Below, piece by piece: positions 1 to 7,239 of a stretch of DNA of 23,617 bases. Positions within the stretch are counted from its first letter, which is position 1. Every line of letters starts with the position of its first letter. The notes beneath the pieces are model-generated. The model saw only the letters and a list, made by a program, of their open reading frames with translations, did no database searches and was not told where the DNA came from. A program made the translations under genes and the position numbers. This DNA comes from an uncultured Erysipelotrichales bacterium (lineage in GTDB: Bacteria; Bacillota_I; Bacilli_A; Erysipelotrichales; Coprobacillaceae), in the NCBI GenBank assembly GCA_910579135.1, contig CAJTTM010000035.1:1-23617 (forward strand), read 5' to 3'.

Positions 1-43
1 ATACTTACGACAATTATTATATTACCACATAATGATCAAAATG

Positions 44-81
44 AAAAGACTGTTATGATAATAAATCATAGCAGTTTTTTT
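44..81. terminator. Intrinsic terminator, probably bidirectional
   Basis: An 11-bp stem (49-59 pairing with 65-75, one G-U pair) with a 5-nt loop is followed by seven T (75-81) and preceded by four A (44-47). It would end a transcript entering from the left, so the flavodiiron gene starts its own transcript. Nothing else is readable in bases 1-43. Confidence 0.8.
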
Positions 82-116
82 ATGTGAGCAAAAAGGTATA
101 TAAGATAGATAAATTT

Positions 117-125
117 TGCTATAAT
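117..125 (+). promoter_or_regulatory. Extended -10 promoter of the flavodiiron gene
   Basis: TGC followed by a perfect TATAAT (120-125) forms an extended -10 element. No good -35 is seen at the usual distance (about 97-102), as is common for extended -10 promoters. The start codon is 25 bases downstream, with GAGGA at 138-142 as ribosome binding site. Confidence 0.6.
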
Positions 126-150
126 ATTATAGAAAGCGAGGAAATAAGAA

Positions 151-1941
151 ATGAAAGTTACAAATGATATTTTTTATGTGGGTGTTAATGACCACGAAGT
201 TGATTTATTTGAAGGACAATATGTTGTAGAAAATGGTATGGCATATAATTCTTATGTGATTATGGATGATAAAGTGGCTGTTATGGATACAGTAGATGCC
301 CATTTTACTCATGAATGGCTGGATAATGTAAGTCAAGTATTAGATGATCGTCAACCTGATTATTTGATTGTACAACATATGGAACCAGATCATAGTGCTA
401 ATATTAAGAATTTTATGGAATTATATCCAAATGTACAAGTTGTTTCAACTGCAAAAGCATTTGTTATGATGAAACAATTCTTTGGAACAGACTTTTCAGA
501 TAGACGTATTGTTGTTAAGGAGAAAGATACATTGGATTTAGGACATCATACTTTAACATTTGTGATGGCACCAATGGTGCATTGGCCAGAAGTTATGGTG
601 ACATATGATAGTTTAGATAAGGTTTTATTTTCAGCAGATGGTTTTGGGAAATTTGGAGCATTAGATGTTGAAGAGGATTGGGCTTGTGAAGCGCGTCGTT
701 ATTATATTGGTATTGTTGGAAAATATGGAGTACAAGTACAAGCTCTATTGAAGAAGGCGGCACAATTAGATATTCAAATTATTTGTCCATTACATGGACC
801 AATTTTAACTGAAAATTTAAGTTATTATTTAAATTTATATCAAACATGGTCTTCATATGATGTTGAAAGTGAAGGAATTATGATTGCTTATACTTCTGTT
901 TATGGACATACAAAAGTAGCAGTAGAATTATTAGCAGAAAAGTTAAGAGAAAAAGGATGTCCAAAAGTTGTTGTTAATGATCTAGCAAGAGAAGATATGG
1001 CAGAATGTGTTGAGGATGCATTTAGATACGGTAAGATTGTTTTTGCGACAACAACTTATAATGCAGATGTATTTCCGTTTATGAAAGAATTCATTCATCA
1101 TTTATTAGAAAGAAATTTCCAAAATAGAACAATTGCCTTTTTAGAAAATGGATCTTGGGCTCCGCTAGCTGCTAAAACAATGAGACAAATGTTTGAAAAT
1201 AGTAAAAATATTAAGATTGCAAATCAAGTTGTTACAGTGAAATCAGCATTAAATGATGAAAGTAAAGAACAAATAGAAAAATTAGCATCAGAATTATGTA
1301 TTGATTATCAAGCACAACAAAGTGAAACAGCTAATAAACAAGATTTATCTGCATTATTCAATATTGGGTATGGGTTATATGTAGTTACAAGTCATGATGG
1401 TAAAAGAGATAACGGATTAATTGTCAATACAGTAACACAAGTTACAAACACTCCAAATCGTATTGCAGTTACAATCAACAAACAAAATTATTCTCATCAT
1501 ATTATTAAACAATCAGGAATAATGAATGTAAACTGCTTATCAGTTGATGCACCATTTAGTGTGTTTGAAACATTTGGATTCCAAAGTGGAAGAAACGCTG
1601 ATAAATTTGTAAATCTTAAGCCTTTAAGAAGTGATAATGGTTTAGCGTTCTTACCTAGATATATTAATTCATTTATGTCATTAAAAGTAGAACAATACGT
1701 TGATTTAGATACTCATGGAATGTTTATTTGTAGTGTCACTGAATCTAGAGTTATTTCTCATGAAGAAACTATGACTTATACATACTATCAAAATCATGTA
1801 AAACCTCAACCTCAAACAGAAGGTAAAAAAGGTTATGTTTGTAAGATTTGTGGATGGATTTATGAGGGTGAAGACTTACCTGATGATATTATTTGTCCAT
1901 TATGTAAACATGGAAAAGCAGATTTTGAACCAATTGAATAA
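151..1941 (+). CDS. Flavodiiron protein fused to flavin reductase and rubredoxin domains
   Basis: This 596-residue cytoplasmic protein has four parts. Residues 1-235 are a metallo-beta-lactamase-like domain with a full diiron ligand set: His76, Glu78, Asp80, His81, His144, Asp163 and His215. Residues 243-385 are a flavodoxin-like FMN domain with the phosphate loop TSVYGHT (248-254). Residues about 400-545 resemble a flavin reductase-type FMN-binding domain. The C-terminus is a short rubredoxin-like domain with two CxxC pairs (Cys564/567 and 582/585) only 14 residues apart, nearer to the rubrerythrin type than to a full rubredoxin. Flavodiiron proteins reduce O2 to water and/or NO to N2O. The added domains could let one chain take electrons from NAD(P)H or flavin through rubredoxin to the diiron site; that route is inferred. 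It has its own promoter and no operon partner. O2 and NO preference cannot be told apart from sequence. Confidence 0.93.
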   Translation: MKVTNDIFYVGVNDHEVDLFEGQYVVENGMAYNSYVIMDDKVAVMDTVDAHFTHEWLDNVSQVLDDRQPDYLIVQHMEPDHSANIKNFMELYPNVQVVSTAKAFVMMKQFFGTDFSDRRIVVKEKDTLDLGHHTLTFVMAPMVHWPEVMVTYDSLDKVLFSADGFGKFGALDVEEDWACEARRYYIGIVGKYGVQVQALLKKAAQLDIQIICPLHGPILTENLSYYLNLYQTWSSYDVESEGIMIAYTSVYGHTKVAVELLAEKLREKGCPKVVVNDLAREDMAECVEDAFRYGKIVFATTTYNADVFPFMKEFIHHLLERNFQNRTIAFLENGSWAPLAAKTMRQMFENSKNIKIANQVVTVKSALNDESKEQIEKLASELCIDYQAQQSETANKQDLSALFNIGYGLYVVTSHDGKRDNGLIVNTVTQVTNTPNRIAVTINKQNYSHHIIKQSGIMNVNCLSVDAPFSVFETFGFQSGRNADKFVNLKPLRSDNGLAFLPRYINSFMSLKVEQYVDLDTHGMFICSVTESRVISHEETMTYTYYQNHVKPQPQTEGKKGYVCKICGWIYEGEDLPDDIICPLCKHGKADFEPIE

Positions 1942-1964
1942 TATCTTTCAATTTATGAAATTTT

Positions 1965-1992
1965 TTTGATTCATAGAAAAAATAGATATAAT
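1965..1992 (+). promoter_or_regulatory. Putative promoter of the first GH1 gene
   Basis: A perfect TATAAT lies at 1987-1992, with a weak -35 (TTTGAT, 1965-1970) 16 bp upstream. It sits in the 80-bp gap after the flavodiiron gene, where no strong terminator is visible, so readthrough is also possible. No clear catabolite-response or antiterminator site was found. Confidence 0.5.
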
Positions 1993-2021
1993 ATTGATAT
2001 AGCATGAAGGAGGAATAAGAA

Positions 2022-3461
2022 ATGAGTTTTCCAAAAGATTTTTATTGGGGTGGAGCAACAGCTGCTAATCAATTAGAAGGAGGATGGCAAGAAGGTGGAA
2101 AAGGTGTATCCTGCCCAGATATTTGTACAGGAGGAAGTGCAACAGTAAGTAAAAGAATAACGCCTGAATTAGAAGAAGGAATCTTTTATCCATCACATGA
2201 TGCGATTGATCATTATCATAGATATAAAGAAGATATTGCGTTATTTGCAGAAATGGGATTTAAGATGTATCGTTTCTCTATTGCATGGACTAGAATTTTC
2301 CCTAATGGTGATGAAAAGGAACCAAATGAAGAAGGATTGAAATTCTATGAAAGTTTAATTGATGAGTGTTTAAAATACAATATAGAACCATTAATTACAA
2401 TTTCACACTATGAAGTTCCATTTAATTTAACTAAGAAATGGAATTCATGGGTTGATAGAAGACAAATTGATTGTTATTTAAATTTCTGTAAGGCAATATT
2501 TACCCGATATAAAGGAAAAGTGAAATATTGGTTAACATTTAATGAAATTAATAGTGCGACAAGCGCAATGGGTGCATTTTTAGGACAAGGTATTTTAAAT
2601 GAAATTAAATCAATGGATTTTATGAATCAAGTAGATATACCAAATAATCGCTTTCAAGGTTTACATCATCAATTTTTAGCAAGTGCTCTTGCAGTTAAGA
2701 TGGCACATGAAATTGATCCAAATTATCAAGTAGGATGTATGCAGATTATGGCTACAAGTTATGGTTTAACATGTAATCCCGCAGATCAAATTGAAAATCA
2801 ACAAAAGAATCATTTAATGAACTGGTTCTGTAGCGATGTTCAATGCCGTGGAAAATATCCAAATTATATGAAGAGATATTTTAAAGAAAACAATATTGAG
2901 GTTAAAATGGAAGATGGAGATGATGAAATCTTAGCAGCAGGTCCTGTTGATTTCTATACATGTTCATATTATATGTCAAATTGTCAAACTGCTGATAAAA
3001 CAAAAGAAGCAGGGCAAGGAAATATCTTAGGTGGAGTTCCTAATCCTTATTTAAAAGCAAGTGATTGGGGATGGCAAATCGATCCAGAAGGTTTAAGATA
3101 TTCATTAAATGAAATTTGGGATCGTTACCAATTACCGATCTATGTTGTAGAAAATGGTTTAGGTGCATATGATAAGATTGACGATGATGGAAAAGTAAGA
3201 GATTCATATAGAGTAGATTACTTAAGAAGTCATATTGAACAAATGCATGAAGCTGTTTTAGATGGTGTAGATTTAAGAGGTTACACTCCATGGGGATGTA
3301 TTGATTTGGTTTCTGCATCAACTGGTGAAATGGCAAAACGTTATGGATTCATTTTCGTTGAAAGATATGATGATGGAACTGGAGATTTTGCAAGAAGAAG
3401 AAAAGAATCGTTCTATTGGTGTAAAAAAGTTATTGAAACTAATGGAGAAGATTTATCATAA
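2022..3461 (+). CDS. GH1 6-phospho-beta-glucosidase
   Basis: This 479-residue glycoside hydrolase family 1 enzyme would cleave beta-glucosides that have been phosphorylated on uptake by a PTS, giving glucose 6-phosphate and an aglycone or sugar in the cytoplasm. The N-terminus has the family signature FPKDFYWGGATAANQLEG. The acid/base is Glu175 in TFNEI and the nucleophile is Glu377 in VVENG. The segment SASTGEMAKRYGF, with Lys439 and Tyr441, is the phosphate-binding signature of the 6-phospho enzymes, so a plain beta-glucosidase is unlikely. Length is normal. The start has AAGGAGG about 10 bases upstream. No PTS permease or BglG/GntR regulator is next to it, so the sugar specificity (cellobiose-, arbutin- or salicin-like) is open. 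A paralogue on the opposite strand lies at 7752-9164. Confidence 0.93.
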   Translation: MSFPKDFYWGGATAANQLEGGWQEGGKGVSCPDICTGGSATVSKRITPELEEGIFYPSHDAIDHYHRYKEDIALFAEMGFKMYRFSIAWTRIFPNGDEKEPNEEGLKFYESLIDECLKYNIEPLITISHYEVPFNLTKKWNSWVDRRQIDCYLNFCKAIFTRYKGKVKYWLTFNEINSATSAMGAFLGQGILNEIKSMDFMNQVDIPNNRFQGLHHQFLASALAVKMAHEIDPNYQVGCMQIMATSYGLTCNPADQIENQQKNHLMNWFCSDVQCRGKYPNYMKRYFKENNIEVKMEDGDDEILAAGPVDFYTCSYYMSNCQTADKTKEAGQGNILGGVPNPYLKASDWGWQIDPEGLRYSLNEIWDRYQLPIYVVENGLGAYDKIDDDGKVRDSYRVDYLRSHIEQMHEAVLDGVDLRGYTPWGCIDLVSASTGEMAKRYGFIFVERYDDGTGDFARRRKESFYWCKKVIETNGEDLS

Positions 3462-3464
3462 TAA

Positions 3465-3506
3465 TAAAAACAATATGATTAGTAATTCTAGTCATATTGT
3501 TTTTTT
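3465..3506. terminator. Bidirectional terminator between GH1 and vanZ-like genes
   Basis: A 14-bp stem (3469-3482 with 3488-3501, one G-U pair) has a 5-nt loop, a T run on the right (3500-3506) and an A run on the left (3465-3470). It serves both converging genes. The stop codon of the minus-strand gene (3488-3490) lies at the base of the loop within the hairpin. Confidence 0.88.
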
Positions 3507-3919
3507 ATCCTTCTTATCCCGATAATTAAGATAATCATAAGTATTGCTCCACAAGTATCTATTAAAACATCATGAAATTGACCAGCTCTTTGACTAACAA
3601 ATAATTGATGAAGTTCATCACTACAAGCATAAAGAAAAGAACAATAGAGAGAATATGTATAAATTTTTTTCCAAGTCATATCATTCTTGTAAAAACCATA
3701 AATAAAAGATAAAGTTAATAAAGCATATTCGCTCATATGAGCAATTTTTCTTATTATAAGATGTAGCAAATCAAGATTGGTTATAAAAGGAAAAATTTTT
3801 TTCATAAAATAAACAATTTGTAAACTTAAACCAGATGATTGTTCACCATTTTGCATAGAGAATGAAAAAATCATTATCATTAATAAGATTGAAGGTATAA
3901 AATAAGTAAATTTCTTCAT
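3488..3919 (-). CDS. VanZ-like family membrane protein
   Basis: The call is a 143-residue integral membrane protein with about four hydrophobic segments (5-21, 52-77, 86-99, 117-135). It carries the VanZ-family conserved polar motifs: a QNGEQSS element near residue 23, RKIAHMSEY (57-65), DELHQLF (101-107), then Arg111, Asp117 and Asp121. VanZ itself gives low-level teicoplanin resistance. Stand-alone homologues are common in Firmicutes and mostly uncharacterised, so a resistance role should not be assumed. I place the start at ATG 3917-3919. An in-frame ATG 21 codons upstream (3980-3982) lies inside a terminator hairpin, and the likely promoter -10 (3936-3941) lies between the two. The ribosome binding site is weak (GGTGAT). 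It converges with the first GH1 gene and has no evident operon partner. Confidence 0.83.
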   Translation of the reverse strand: MKKFTYFIPSILLMIMIFSFSMQNGEQSSGLSLQIVYFMKKIFPFITNLDLLHLIIRKIAHMSEYALLTLSFIYGFYKNDMTWKKIYTYSLYCSFLYACSDELHQLFVSQRAGQFHDVLIDTCGAILMIILIIGIRRIKKQYD

Positions 3920-3935
3920 ATGTATCACCATAATT

Positions 3936-3941
3936 ATTATA
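3936..3941 (-). promoter_or_regulatory. -10 element of the vanZ-like gene
   Basis: A perfect TATAAT on the minus strand, about 17 bases before the chosen ATG, lies directly after the terminator of the upstream minus-strand gene. The -35 is not clear. Its position inside the longer open frame argues for the shorter protein. Confidence 0.5.
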
Positions 3942-3966
3942 TATAAATTAATAGGAAAAAGACATA

Positions 3967-4004
3967 AAAAGATATCATCCATTAATCTAAAAATGATATC
4001 TTTT
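3967..4004. terminator. Terminator of the exported-protein gene pair
   Basis: A perfect 12-bp inverted repeat (3967-3978 with 3993-4004) with a 14-nt loop ends in T runs on both strands. On the minus strand it lies 8 bases past the stop of the gene at 4012-4572 and should end that transcript. Confidence 0.85.
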
Positions 4005-4011
4005 ATATTAC

Positions 4012-4572
4012 TTATTGTGTTTCTACATATATATAAGAAATTGACGAATTTGTTTTATTTGTTATTGTTAATAAACAATATTGAAATTTATTATTTTTTT
4101 TTACACTAGGATTAATATCAAAACTCAATGACTGAGTTGAATCATTATATAAATTACCTAATGAATAGTCTTGTGATTTAGGTTTGTTTTTATCGCTAGA
4201 ACAATATAATGCTAAATTATTTTCTATTGGATCAAAATAAATCTCAATTATCCCTTCATCAGACATCCTATGAGAGTATCTGTTTAAAATTTGATTGAAT
4301 TCAAAAACTGTGAATTGATTGTTTAACTCATAGGTTCCTAATATTTTTTCGTGTTCAATATTGTTTGTAGTATATTTGATTTTAAATATTAAAGAATTTA
4401 TTGATTTAGAAGAATATGAATATCTAAATAAATGGCTGTCTTTTTCAAGATAATTAATCCTTAATGATGCTACGTTATTTACCCTTATATAAGAAGCGAT
4501 ATTAGATATTACAAATATGAAACATATTATGAAAAAAATGAACAGAAACTTCTTTTTGTAAATTGGTTTCAT
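4012..4572 (-). CDS. Unrecognised membrane-anchored or exported protein
   Basis: I do not recognise this 186-residue protein. It begins MKPIYKKK and then has one hydrophobic stretch (residues 9-29), giving either a single N-terminal anchor or an uncleaved signal with the rest outside the cell. The outer part is polar, rich in Asn, Ser and Tyr, and predicted mostly beta. It has two cysteines (in ALYCSSD and FQYCLL) that could pair. The C-terminal stretch LLTITNKTNSSISYIYVE looks like a beta-sandwich strand pair. Its ATG overlaps the stop of the preceding gene (4569-5291) in an ATGA junction, so the two are translationally coupled and probably act together. No lipobox, LPXTG or enzyme motif is visible. 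Confidence 0.7.
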   Translation of the reverse strand: MKPIYKKKFLFIFFIICFIFVISNIASYIRVNNVASLRINYLEKDSHLFRYSYSSKSINSLIFKIKYTTNNIEHEKILGTYELNNQFTVFEFNQILNRYSHRMSDEGIIEIYFDPIENNLALYCSSDKNKPKSQDYSLGNLYNDSTQSLSFDINPSVKKNNKFQYCLLTITNKTNSSISYIYVETQ

Positions 4573-5291
4573 GGTAAAACACTATCCTTTGTAGAAACTT
4601 TTTTCCATGCTGTTTTATCCATTGCGCTTTTTTCGCTTTTTGTTCCTACATATTTGTTTTTCTTGATTTCATTACATTGAGTAGTGGTTCTGGCATATAA
4701 ATAATAATCTATACCACTTTTTTTATTGCGTTTATATCTGTATGTATGAGTATAGTTAGATGTGCTTAGAAGAGCACCGCTCGCGTTATCGTAAATTTTT
4801 GCAGTATAAGAAGCTTTAGTGAGATAAGCTTTCATACGTAAACATGAATAATATCCTTTTTTATTAACTTTTTCAAGATCTGATGCTGTCAATGCATATG
4901 ATCCATTTGCTGATTGTTTCATATTAGCAACTGGAATAGATATACCAATACCAACTATACTTACAGAAAAATCAAAGGTTCCTGATGATAAAGATACAGC
5001 TGAATAAGTTTCTTGAAAACATTGTTTTGAATATCCTATCCAATCATATCCCTTTTTTTGCATACTTGTACATGTGGTGTCAGTATGAGTTCTAGAACTT
5101 CTGGTTTTTGAATCATTATATTCAATAATTTTCTGGTATCCTTTTTCAAAGATTAAAGATTTTTCTTGTTGGGTTAAAGGTGCATAAGAAATATAAACAT
5201 TATTATTCTCTAAGGCAGCTACACTTATTGGTTTTGTTATAATGCTTTCTAATAAACATAAACCTAAAATAAATACTATAAATTTTTTCAT
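4569..5291 (-). CDS. Unrecognised secreted protein, first gene of a coupled pair
   Basis: This 240-residue protein has a clear Sec signal peptide (MKKF, a hydrophobic core to about residue 15, probable cleavage after ISVAA near residue 26). The mature part is basic and rich in Tyr, Ser, Thr and Lys, has four cysteines, and contains a long Ser/Gly/Val stretch (about 98-125) that suggests beta structure. I know no domain that fits. A good ribosome binding site (GGAGGAAAAAGA) precedes the ATG. It is divergent from the PadR gene at 5437, and a 12-bp palindrome in the shared gap sits just upstream of its -10, so control by that PadR protein is plausible. Its partner at 4012-4572 follows with a 4-base overlap. 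Possible roles (signal, toxin, adhesin) cannot be separated from sequence. Confidence 0.75.
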   Translation of the reverse strand: MKKFIVFILGLCLLESIITKPISVAALENNNVYISYAPLTQQEKSLIFEKGYQKIIEYNDSKTRSSRTHTDTTCTSMQKKGYDWIGYSKQCFQETYSAVSLSSGTFDFSVSIVGIGISIPVANMKQSANGSYALTASDLEKVNKKGYYSCLRMKAYLTKASYTAKIYDNASGALLSTSNYTHTYRYKRNKKSGIDYYLYARTTTQCNEIKKNKYVGTKSEKSAMDKTAWKKVSTKDSVLP

Positions 5292-5307
5292 TCTTTTTCC
5301 TCCATTT

Positions 5308-5327
5308 ATTATATTGAAAGTACTTTC
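5308..5327 (-). promoter_or_regulatory. -10 and palindromic operator candidate before the secreted-protein pair
   Basis: On the minus strand TATAAT (plus coordinates 5308-5313) lies 17 bases before the start-codon side. The perfect 12-bp palindrome GAAAGTACTTTC (5316-5327) lies in the spacer directly upstream of it. No good -35 is visible, which fits a regulated promoter. The nearest regulator is the divergent PadR protein. The pairing is inferred. Confidence 0.5.
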
Positions 5328-5389
5328 TAATTATATTGTATATTTTACGACTTATATTGTCAATGTATGCTTATTTATTTTACAATATA

Positions 5390-5417
5390 TTGATTTTTTA
5401 AAATTATTATATATAAT
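5390..5417 (+). promoter_or_regulatory. Promoter of the padR-HAAS genes
   Basis: TTGATT (5390-5395), a 16-bp spacer and a perfect TATAAT (5412-5417) precede the GTG start by 19 bases. Transcription would begin close to the ribosome binding site GGGTGA (5425-5430), leaving a very short leader. Confidence 0.6.
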
Positions 5418-5436
5418 TGATATTGGGTGAAATATT

Positions 5437-5772
5437 GTGGCGAAGAATACAAATTACTTTATAAAATTTGATCTGATTATTTTAAGCGTTCTTCAAAAGA
5501 AGGATAGTTATGCTTATGAAATGACAAAGTTAGTGGAAAATATAACACAGGGACAAATTGTTCCAAAACAAGGAACAATGTATCCTTTTATTTATAAGAT
5601 GTTAGATGAAGGATATATTACGAGTTATCCACAAACTGTAGGTAATAAGATAAGGGTTTACTACCATTTGGAAGATAAAGGGAAAGAATATTTAACAAAG
5701 GGATTAGAAGATTATTATAATCTTGTTAAGTCATTAGATTGTTTGTTTAAGGGGGACTATGATGAAGGATAG
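5437..5772 (+). CDS. PadR-family transcriptional regulator
   Basis: This 111-residue protein has the PadR winged helix: FDLIILSVLQKKDSYAYEM near residues 11-29, the conserved QGTMYPFIYKMLDEGYI (45-61), and a wing ending in RVYYHLEDKGKEYL (72-85). It starts at GTG with GGGTGA upstream. This is the short PadR class, which usually represses its own operon and answers to ligands or a partner protein. The next gene overlaps its end by 14 bases and encodes a HAAS-type membrane protein, the usual partner of this class. Divergent from it lies a secreted-protein pair, and downstream are the remains of another secreted protein. The effector is unknown. Confidence 0.9.
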   Translation: MAKNTNYFIKFDLIILSVLQKKDSYAYEMTKLVENITQGQIVPKQGTMYPFIYKMLDEGYITSYPQTVGNKIRVYYHLEDKGKEYLTKGLEDYYNLVKSLDCLFKGDYDEG

Positions 5773-6121
5773 CAAGAGATATTATAAGAATGTTAAAAAG
5801 TTAATGCCTATATATGGTAAGAGGGAAAAAGAGTTTTTAAATTCATTAGAAAAAAGATTAGATCTTTTAAAAGATTGTGACTATAACAATATTGTAAAAG
5901 AGCTAGGTGAACCAAAAGATATGATAAGTACATATTATCAAAATGTAGATAATGATGATTTATTAAAAAAAGTAAATATAACAAGATTTATGAAAGCATC
6001 TATTATTATACTATTGGTTGTTGTTTCTGTATTTTGTTGTTATAGAGCATATATCTTTGAAAAGGAATATGATGTCATTAAAAATTCTAAAGATGGATAT
6101 TTTGAAGAAGTTATAGAATAA
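5759..6121 (+). CDS. HAAS/DUF1700-type membrane protein, PadR partner
   Basis: The protein has 120 residues (119 if the second ATG at 5762 is used). Residues 1-65 form a small helical domain with the pattern of HAAS/DUF1700 proteins: YKNVKKLMPIYGKREKEFLNS, then the conserved IVKELGEPKDMISTYY (45-60). One transmembrane segment follows (about 79-95), then a short outer tail ending FEEVIE. Proteins of this kind nearly always follow a padR gene and are thought to link the regulator to the membrane; the mechanism is not established. The 14-base overlap with padR indicates coupled expression. The HAAS stop is only a few bases before the signal-peptide remnant of the next, broken gene, so the ancestral operon was padR-HAAS-secreted protein. 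Confidence 0.82.
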   Translation: MMKDSKRYYKNVKKLMPIYGKREKEFLNSLEKRLDLLKDCDYNNIVKELGEPKDMISTYYQNVDNDDLLKKVNITRFMKASIIILLVVVSVFCCYRAYIFEKEYDVIKNSKDGYFEEVIE

Positions 6122-6125
6122 GAGA

Positions 6126-6567
6126 TTGAGAGTCATTATATTTTTATTAATACTATGTATGATGCCTTTTTCTAACATTAGGGCATTAATGTGTATATTG
6201 AAGAAACATTTGATGATGGAAGTTATATAGAAATTGTTATTGATGACGGAAATACAAATGCGAGAACAAGTATAACGAAGAAAAAACAGCTACATATAAA
6301 GGCAGTGAGGGTACTGCATTTTGGTCTGTAACTGTAAAAGGGACATTTAATTATAATGGAACAATGTCATCATGTACAAGTTCTTCTATAGAAACAAAGA
6401 GTTATGTAAGTAATTGGAAGTTGAGTAATAAGAAAGCCTCAAAGAGTGGAGCTACTACTAGTGCTAGCGCTACAGCAAAATTATATCATTCAAATGGAAC
6501 TACAGTGTTAAGATCAATTGATAAAACGGTAAAGTTAACTTGTGATAAAAATGGAAAGTTCTCTTAA
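6126..6567 (+). pseudogene. Broken gene for a small secreted protein (two one-base frameshifts)
   Basis: Three reading frames join into one plausible protein. Frame one (from about 6120) gives a signal peptide, LRVIIFLLILCMMPFSNIRA, with no ATG, only TTG at 6126. Frame two (from about 6188) gives NVYIEETFDDGSYIEIVIDD and a little more. Frame three (6286-6567) gives TATYKGSEGTAFWSVTVKG and continues to LTCDKNGKFS and a stop. Restoring one A near 6188 and one A in the run at 6281-6286 would make a single frame of about 147 residues. From memory, the joined protein resembles a family of small exported Firmicute proteins with an aromatic FWSVTVKGTF-type segment, two cysteines and a C-terminal LTC-NG-S ending; I know no function for it. 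It lies right after padR and HAAS. The reading frame from ATG 6364 is only the tail of this gene. Sequencing error is possible, but the missing start codon also suggests real decay. Confidence 0.72.
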
Positions 6568-6657
6568 CACCTAAAAATTAATGAAGTATCAAATAAGGGT
6601 AATAAAATATAGGTATACTATCTAAAGTCAAGAATAATGTCTTCGTTTAAATATTCT

Positions 6658-6691
6658 AGAGTAATAAACTGTATATGTTTATTGCTCTTTT
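6658..6691 (+). terminator. Terminator after the padR-HAAS-secreted protein locus
   Basis: A 12-bp stem (6658-6669 with 6677-6688, one G-U pair) and a 7-nt loop are followed by TTT and a further T-rich stretch to 6696. It closes the operon although its last gene is broken. Confidence 0.75.
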
Positions 6692-7133
6692 ATTTTGGAT
6701 AAATAATGAATAATCATGTGATTGATATTATTGCTTTTTGATTTATCTAAAATATATTTTATTTATTCTCTTGATATTTTACTGGATAATTTTTTATTAT
6801 GTAAAATATTTTTTGTGAATAATTATTATTGTTGACATGTTAGAACTTTTTAAAGTAATTCATTTATTATTCCGAAGTTAACTCTTATATTTGTTATATA
6901 TAAATTTTTGGTTATTTTCTATCAAATGTGCAAATTGGTACGTTTAGTGTGATAATTGGTAAGCTTTTTTTACATATGAAAAATAAAATCTTTCATGTTT
7001 TTTTAAATCATAAAATTTTTATGTTTGTGTCAATGAATATTTCCTTCAGTCCTTTCATTGGAATCGTTTAATTTAAATAGAAATGAAACAAAATCATAAT
7101 GAATAGTTATTGTGGCTTTGGACAAAATGTTTA
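6692..7133. other. Gene-free AT-rich stretch
   Basis: No reading frame with coding character is seen on either strand. Two weak inverted repeats are present: GATAAAT (6698-6704) with its complement at 6741-6747, and CAATGAA (7031-7037) with its complement at 7054-7060. Neither has a T tail or flanking direct repeats, so I assign no function. Confidence 0.5.
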
Positions 7134-7162
7134 ATGACAAATAATTTTTTTGCTTCTATAAT
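7134..7162 (+). promoter_or_regulatory. Near-consensus promoter before a decayed gene
   Basis: ATGACA (7134-7139), a 17-bp spacer and a perfect TATAAT (7157-7162) make one of the best promoters in the window. Transcription would start near 7169 and give a leader of about 70 bases ahead of AGGAGG (7225-7230). The gene it serves is broken. Confidence 0.65.
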
Positions 7163-7239
7163 AGATTTATAGAAACTTTTTTAAAAGTTGTAAGAAAAAC
7201 CTCTTTTTATTTGTATGTAATAGTAGGAGGTGTATTTTT

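Noticed and set aside
3920..3982. Longer VanZ-like protein starting at ATG 3982
   Set aside because: Those codons overlap a 12-bp terminator hairpin and the likely promoter of the gene; the ATG at 3919 fits both signals and the family's usual N-terminus.
5242..5430. Small plus-strand frame across the padR gap
   Set aside because: It overlaps the secreted-protein start and both divergent promoters, has no ribosome binding site, and its sequence is low-complexity hydrophobic.
6278..6290. Programmed -1 frameshift at the A run
   Set aside because: The run has only six A after G in this frame, no clear downstream pseudoknot was seen, and a second shift plus a missing start codon fit decay better. 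It is not fully excluded.
6364..6567. Independent 67-residue gene
   Set aside because: No ribosome binding site; the same frame continues upstream to 6286 with protein-like sequence and joins a signal peptide through two one-base shifts, so it is the tail of a broken gene.
6698..7060. MITE or insertion-sequence scar in the gene-free stretch
   Set aside because: The inverted repeats are only seven bases long and no flanking target duplication was seen.
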